The translations under genes were made by a program, and so were the position numbers. The notes beneath the pieces were generated by a model. The model was not told the DNA's origin. It did no database searches and saw only the letters and a list, made by a program, of their open reading frames with translations. 64,000 bases of DNA from Aquilaria yunnanensis (taxonomy: Eukaryota > Streptophyta > Magnoliopsida > Malvales > Thymelaeaceae). Position 1 is the first letter of the stretch; the number at the start of each line of letters is the position of its first letter. This document shows, one piece after another, positions 59,110-64,000 of the stretch. The stretch lies in NCBI GenBank assembly GCA_039654915.1, contig CM077599.1, positions 25,295,501 to 25,359,500 of the forward strand. Reading direction: 5' to 3'.

Positions 59110-60655
59110 ATATTTTTTTCAACTCCAATACTAAAATTATGGTAATTTAAGTTATTAATTAACTACTAAAATATAATTGAATAGTTTAAAATTATAGTTA
59201 CCAAATAATTTAAATTAAAATTTATGTTTCTATGAGACCATGTAAACAAATAGGGTCACATTTATGGCTTCCAAACTAATTTATAATTCAAAATAAAATT
59301 ATAAAATTGTGTGCTTTAAATAAAATATCACTATACTCTCAGCAGATTTCTACATATTTCATTCCATGAATAATCAAAGAATTGTCTATAGCCTCTTGAC
59401 AAATTGGCGTGATACCCATCATTCCTTATTGTAACTAGTCATGGTTTAGATCTTAACTTGTGTAAGAGGTTTCTCTTTTTTACAGCCAAAGGATGAGCCT
59501 AGGTTAGGTGAAAAAAACAACTGATTAAAGAATAAAAATTAATAGGAACAAGGAAAACATAAAGATATTCCCTTTATCTCAATTTGGTTGTAACATTGGT
59601 TGAGACAAAAATTAAGGTGTGTACAATTTTCTTCATATTTTCTATTTTTTCTTATTAAAATGCTAAAAACTAAACTAGGACTTTTCAAATTTTAATATCT
59701 CAATTAAAATTTTCATCAAATTTTAGGGGTCAGTAAGCAACTCTTGAAAAAAATATTGTAGTGAATGTTAAAATAAAATTGACTGTAAAATTGTTGCAAA
59801 ATTTTGGAACATCTAAGAACAGTAATTGTTTTTTTTTTAATTAGAAGCATATGCATGCATATATTTAAAGTAGGAGGAGTTACAAAGAAAATTTGAGGGG
59901 TATATTGTCTGCCTCATGAAATCTAAAAGGCGTCAAGCTGTATTTAGACAATCTATTGGCAAGTTTTTGCATGAGAATGTCTTCGCTGTGCCTTAAACAC
60001 AGGTCTCGACTAAGGTGGTGTCTTATCTCTGCCAGTTAAATTAGGTAGGTGAAGACAACAAGAATTGTTATGCATAATACACGTGAAGTATAATGAAAAA
60101 AAAAGTAACAACCAATCTTCAAGAATAATGGCTTATCTTATGAGTGTTTATGGTGTAGTTTTATGTAGGTTAAGAATAAACCAGTAACCGCATCACATAG
60201 TAAATGATTTCACAATTTGAAAACTGTGATCATACTGCTTTTTATACAAATTTGAAAAAAAAAATTACTTTGCATAAATCATCCTAAACCTGAATAGCGT
60301 GGAGAAGAATAGCAATATGAGTTTAAGTTTCTTTCTTTCTAGTCTCCCTCACTCTTGTGTCTCTGTCTCGCTCACTTACCCTTAGATTTATTTTAGGAAA
60401 TTAGCAATGCACAGTAAGGCAGCAAAACAAACATAGTAGCATGTATCGAAATGGACCTTCCTTTACAAAGCAATATATGCTACCAGTAACCTTATTGGAC
60501 TTCTTTAATTTTGGGCTTAAGAAATTACACAATTAGTATTAAATGATAGCAAGGAGAATAAAAATGTGAGAGAACTATATTGAATTGGACCTTTTTTATC
60601 GGGTCAGTGCGTTTCTTTTTCACCGGTTATGACATTAAAAAACCATAACTGTATT
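59110..60655. other. Intergenic stretch without a supported gene
   Basis: Contains ATTCCCTTTATCTCAATTTGG near 59566, like one end of a mariner/Stowaway element, without a detected partner. A T-run with flanking ACAGTAATTG near 59820 could be the tail of a minus-strand retroposon. No coding evidence. Confidence 0.4.
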
Positions 60656-62714
60656 ATATACTATTGGGTTTTTTACAGTTATCCTCTAAACTTTATGTGA
60701 TGTTACACTTACCCACTAAGGTTTGAAAATATACACTTACCCCCAGTTTTTTAATGCCACTAGTCAGCCGTTAGTCAAAATTACAACTAGCCACCTTAAA
60801 CTTAGTTTGGTTTACAATTATACCCAAAATTTTAGAAATCTACAATTTTCCAAAATTGTCCTTCCCCTCTCCGTCTCTTTGTTTCCATTCTCCTTCGCCT
60901 CCACATCAACCCATCCATCTTCGCGCCTCTTCATCTCCTTATGTGACTTCTCCTTCTACTCCAATACCCTCTCCTTTGACCCTATTGCCATTGCTCCTCA
61001 GGCTCTTGACAGCAACCTTGCGGTTGCTACATTAAGACTTACCCAGTCTAAGGCCACTAACTCGAGGTCCCTCATCTTCATTTTCCTCATCAGCGCCACT
61101 TACAGCACTAACCATGGGATACTCTAGACATGTTCAGACTGCAATAGTTATGCTGCCTCTCAGCTTTTGGCTACCAACAATGAGTTTAACTCCAATTTCT
61201 ATGATGTCGTCGTGGAGGATGTCAATGCAGTGCCCAATGCCATATAAAAATACAAATATGAAGCCCAGAGGTCGGTCTTGGTTACGCTCAACTCTGCCTT
61301 CCTCAAGCTTTGTGAAATTTTTGTTGTTTCTGCTAAGTTTTTCGATCTTGAAGATTCAAATTTGGTTTTTTGACTAAGAGTTATATAAGTCATCTATGTA
61401 AGTCTTACCAAAAAAGAGATATGTTCATATATAAAAATGATAAAAAAACACATAATAATGATATTAATATAAAAAATTGTAAAGTTCATCAAATTATCTA
61501 GAAGTTTGTAAAACACTCCTCCCCGTATCAGTGGAAAATATAATATGAGCCTATAATTATTTGAATTTAATTATTAGAGAGAAATTTTTTTGTTTAATTT
61601 TTTATTTCTTACATCCTATTCTAATTATCAACAATATAATATTTGGTTTCAATTATTTGCCTCCAATTTTGAATAGATTTTATGGAGTTAAATATTTTAT
61701 TTTTCTTCAATGTATATTAATTAGTGACAGATATAATATTTGCTTCTAAGTTTTTTGCCTCAAATTTCAAATATAGCTATTGGCGATAAATATGCTACTT
61801 GCCCCATTATATTTGTGTCAAAAGCTAGTTCCTCATGTAGTGAATTCAAAATCAAATAAAAAAGAAAAAATTAAAATGAGAAATATTGAAAAACAATTTA
61901 TTTTGAAAATACAAGGTAAAACAACATTGCTACATGTTTGACAATGATTCTAACAAATGAGTTATTAGTAATTATTTTGATATATAGAGATTATTCACTT
62001 AACTTGAATAATATCGATTGAAACTTTATATTTAAAAAGTTTTAAAAAGTATTTTTTTAACACTTTTTGGAAAATTTTGGTATTTTCACTTAATTTTTTA
62101 TTTTTCTTAGTTGGCTACAAAAAAATTATTTTCTAAAAAAATTATTCAAGTTATTATTAATTAGAAATATTATTTTCTAAAAATATTATTCAAGTGATTT
62201 TTAATTAGATATTTAAATGATATAATTTTAGATAAAAAATCAATTGAAGTGGCTGGATTGATGTGTTGGTCTTTCTCTTCTTTTTTTCGATTTATGTCAA
62301 TCCATAGAAGGACATGTGAGGCAAATTTAGGTGAGTCGGAATGAGTTGAGGTGAGAAGGACAAGTGACTTTGGGGATGACGTCAGGGGAAGGAGGTGATG
62401 GAGCAAGAATGCAGGGTTGGATAAGGAGGCAGCAGAGGTAGCAAAGATGGATAGTGTCAAAATGGTAGTAGCAAATAATAGAAGTAAAGAGATGAGAAGG
62501 GGAAAGGTAATATCAAAAAATTATAGATTTCAAAAGTTTTGGGCATAATTGTAAATTAAACTAAATTCAATGTAGCTAGTTGTAATTTTGGCTAACGGTT
62601 GACTGACAGCGTTAAAAAAACAAGGGGTTAAGTGTATATTTTTAAACTTCAAGGGGGTAAGTGTAATATCACATAAAGTTCATGAGAAGAAACCGTAAAA
62701 ATCCATATACTATT
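60656..62714. mobile_element. Mutator-like element 2, candidate Pack-MULE
   Basis: The element proper is 60666-62704, flanked by a perfect ATATACTATT duplication (60656-60665 and 62705-62714). Terminal inverted repeats of about 190 bp: the left GGGTTTTTTACAGTT and right reversed GGATTTTTACGGTT; both continue AACTTTATGTGAT(G/A)TTACACTTACCC, ATATACACTTA, CCGTTAG(T/C)CAAAATTACAAC, TTTACAATTAT(A/G)CCCAAAA. No transposase. The interior 60860-61375 has coding-like sequence, listed separately. Confidence 0.9.
60860..61374 (+). pseudogene. Possible captured gene fragment inside Mutator-like element 2
   Basis: One reading frame runs from about 60860 to a TGA at 61374 with only two stops (61125 and about 61245). 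After the first stop it reads CSDCNSYAASQLLATNNEF, then NFYDVVVEDVNAVPNAI; after the second, KYEAQRSVLVTLNSAFLKLC and FDLEDSNLVF. This is balanced, protein-like composition, unlike the AT-rich flanks, and a frame-shifted ATG frame (61114-61377) is its shadow. Family not recognised. A minus-strand frame at 62170-62460 in the right half is of poorer quality. Confidence 0.4.
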
Positions 62715-62842
62715 TGGTTTTAAAATTTCTAAACCCAAACTATAACTTGAACTGTATAAAATTGTATACCGTTAGATTTGGTATGAAACAATTTATGCGA
62801 TTTTGTTAATTTACTAGATTTGGTGCGCACCTCTTGCTCATA

Positions 62843-64000
62843 TCTAATATATATATATAAAGCAGGACATATTCAAGGGAGTTCCACGTAATTTCCTTAA
62901 TTCGGCTCCTTAATAGCTGCCACGTGTCTCTTCTTTTTTTTTGTTACATAGCATACCAATCAACCTTTTAAAGTGTTATTCCAATTAAACCCTTCATTAA
63001 TGCTGGCAAATTTTTAAACGCTGTTATGTCCATTTAATGATAGCGCGTTCGTATCAATTCAAAGCTTCATCGAGATGCAAAAAAAGGAAGGAACAAATTC
63101 ATTTATGCGTTTATAATAAAACTTTCCTTCTGTTACTCCCAATAAACTGAACATTTTATTATTATTTTTTTTAGTTTGGAAGGTATATACACGTTTGTAA
63201 CCGTTAAATGGATAGTTAGACATTCAAAGGAGGTAAATATTAGGCATTAAATTCACAACAATCTACTTTCCTAAATAATCGATATTTCTTGCCTTTAAAT
63301 ATATGGTTACACAATCAAAGGAGGTAAATTTACATTAATTACTGCCAAAATTTACACCAATTAAAAATTAAACTCTCATAATTCCTGTAATTACCATATC
63401 TACAAAATCCGTGTCAATATAAATTATTCAGTTCATGCTGCTACTAAAAAAACCGTAAGCCTTCTAAACACTTTCATTGAAACCCGTTTGTGTTTTGCCT
63501 TACCATGAACATAATTTCAATTTGCTATGTTTCCTTGCTAAAGCGAATACTGAAGCAATTGAACCTTCCCGAACCAGTTTATATCACAGATCAGCTGGGT
63601 GTATCAACATTCCTTTCATTTGTTGAAAAATACGTGATATTATTTTAAAAGTTCATTTGATACAATAGATGAAAAAAATTACGTAGTTTATGTCAATAAA
63701 TATTTTCCAAATAATATTTTTTCTTACTTATATAAGCTTATTAATAGCAATTAATAGCATGAAATTGTCAACCACTTTAATACGCCTTAAATTTAATTGC
63801 TATTTATGGATTGTTTTGATAGGCAACACTAACGGAAAATATTATTAGGAAAGATAGGTCTTAACCACCATATATTATTACTATAAATATTAGACATTAA
63901 ATTCACAACAATCTACTTTCCTAAATAATCGATATTTCTTACCTTTAAATTGATAGTTACACAATCAAATGAGGTAAATTTACATTAATTACTGTCGAAA
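62843..64000. mobile_element. Possible Helitron 5' end and body (runs off the window)
   Basis: TCTAATATATATATATAAAG starts at 62843 directly after an A, followed by CAGGACATATTC and CCACGTGTCTCTTC. TC...TATATAAAG starts and an A/T insertion site are common in plant Helitrons. The 3' end (hairpin plus CTRR) would be outside the window. Weak evidence. Confidence 0.35.
63235..64000. repeat. Direct repeat of about 115 bp, 650 bp apart
   Basis: 63235-63350 and 63885-64000 share ATTAAATTCACAACAATCTA, CTTTCCTAAATAATCGATAT and GGTAAATTTACATTAATTAC with only a few changes. A further partial copy (GGATAGTTAGACATTCAAAG) lies at about 63210-63240. The second copy runs to the edge, so its full length is unknown. 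Confidence 0.88.

Overview
This window is nuclear DNA from a flowering plant, probably a eudicot or other non-grass. Evidence: plant-only protein families (PR-1, germin-like, S40/DUF584, Ole e 1-like), a spliced gene with GT-AG boundaries, an AT-rich background carrying islands of GC-rich coding sequence, TTTAGGG-type telomeric-like repeats, and plant classes of transposon (CACTA, hAT, Mutator-like, foldback MITEs, L1-type LINEs, gypsy remnants). The species cannot be read from the sequence. No operons, CRISPR arrays or tRNA/rRNA genes were seen.

Genes that look intact are few: a PR-1/CAP gene on the minus strand (915-1415); three tandem single-exon germin-like genes on the plus strand (2487-3119, 10587-11216, 20437-21078); an S40-type senescence-regulator gene (31823-32551); and a two-exon pollen Ole e 1-like gene (43292-43935). 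An F-box gene (54137-55339) is cut by one in-frame TGA. Broken gene copies include a minus-strand pseudogene of ribosomal protein uS11/RPS14 with an intron remnant (26684-27470), an exon-2 copy of the Ole e 1-like gene (36064-36425), and an orphan exon-like piece (4495-4565).

Most of the rest is mobile DNA, and several boundaries can be fixed to the base from target-site duplications. They are: hAT 7579-9003 (TSD TCCAGGAG), inserted into an older gypsy gag; CACTA 12650-15592, carrying about 1.2 kb of degenerate telomere-like repeat and a (TA)n tract; LINE 22031-25531; mariner-like 30870-31516; hAT MITE 34981-35453 (TSD TTATAGAG); autonomous-type hAT 45310-51369 with a decayed BED/hAT transposase; CACTA 55520-58430 (TSD TAT) containing a Mutator-like element 55630-56753 (TSD AAAACTTTG); and a second Mutator-like element 60666-62704 (TSD ATATACTATT) that may carry a captured gene piece. 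Foldback MITE families recur throughout.

Functionally, the left 21 kb is a small secreted-protein, stress-type neighbourhood (PR-1 plus germin-like array) expanded by tandem duplication, then pushed apart by transposons. The third germin-like gene has had its stop codon replaced by an inverted-repeat insertion. No wholly new biological system is evident. The most unusual structures are the CACTA element loaded with telomere-like repeat, the MULE-in-CACTA nest, the MITE-supplied C-terminus and the strand-switching polypyrimidine/polypurine block at 44995-53290.
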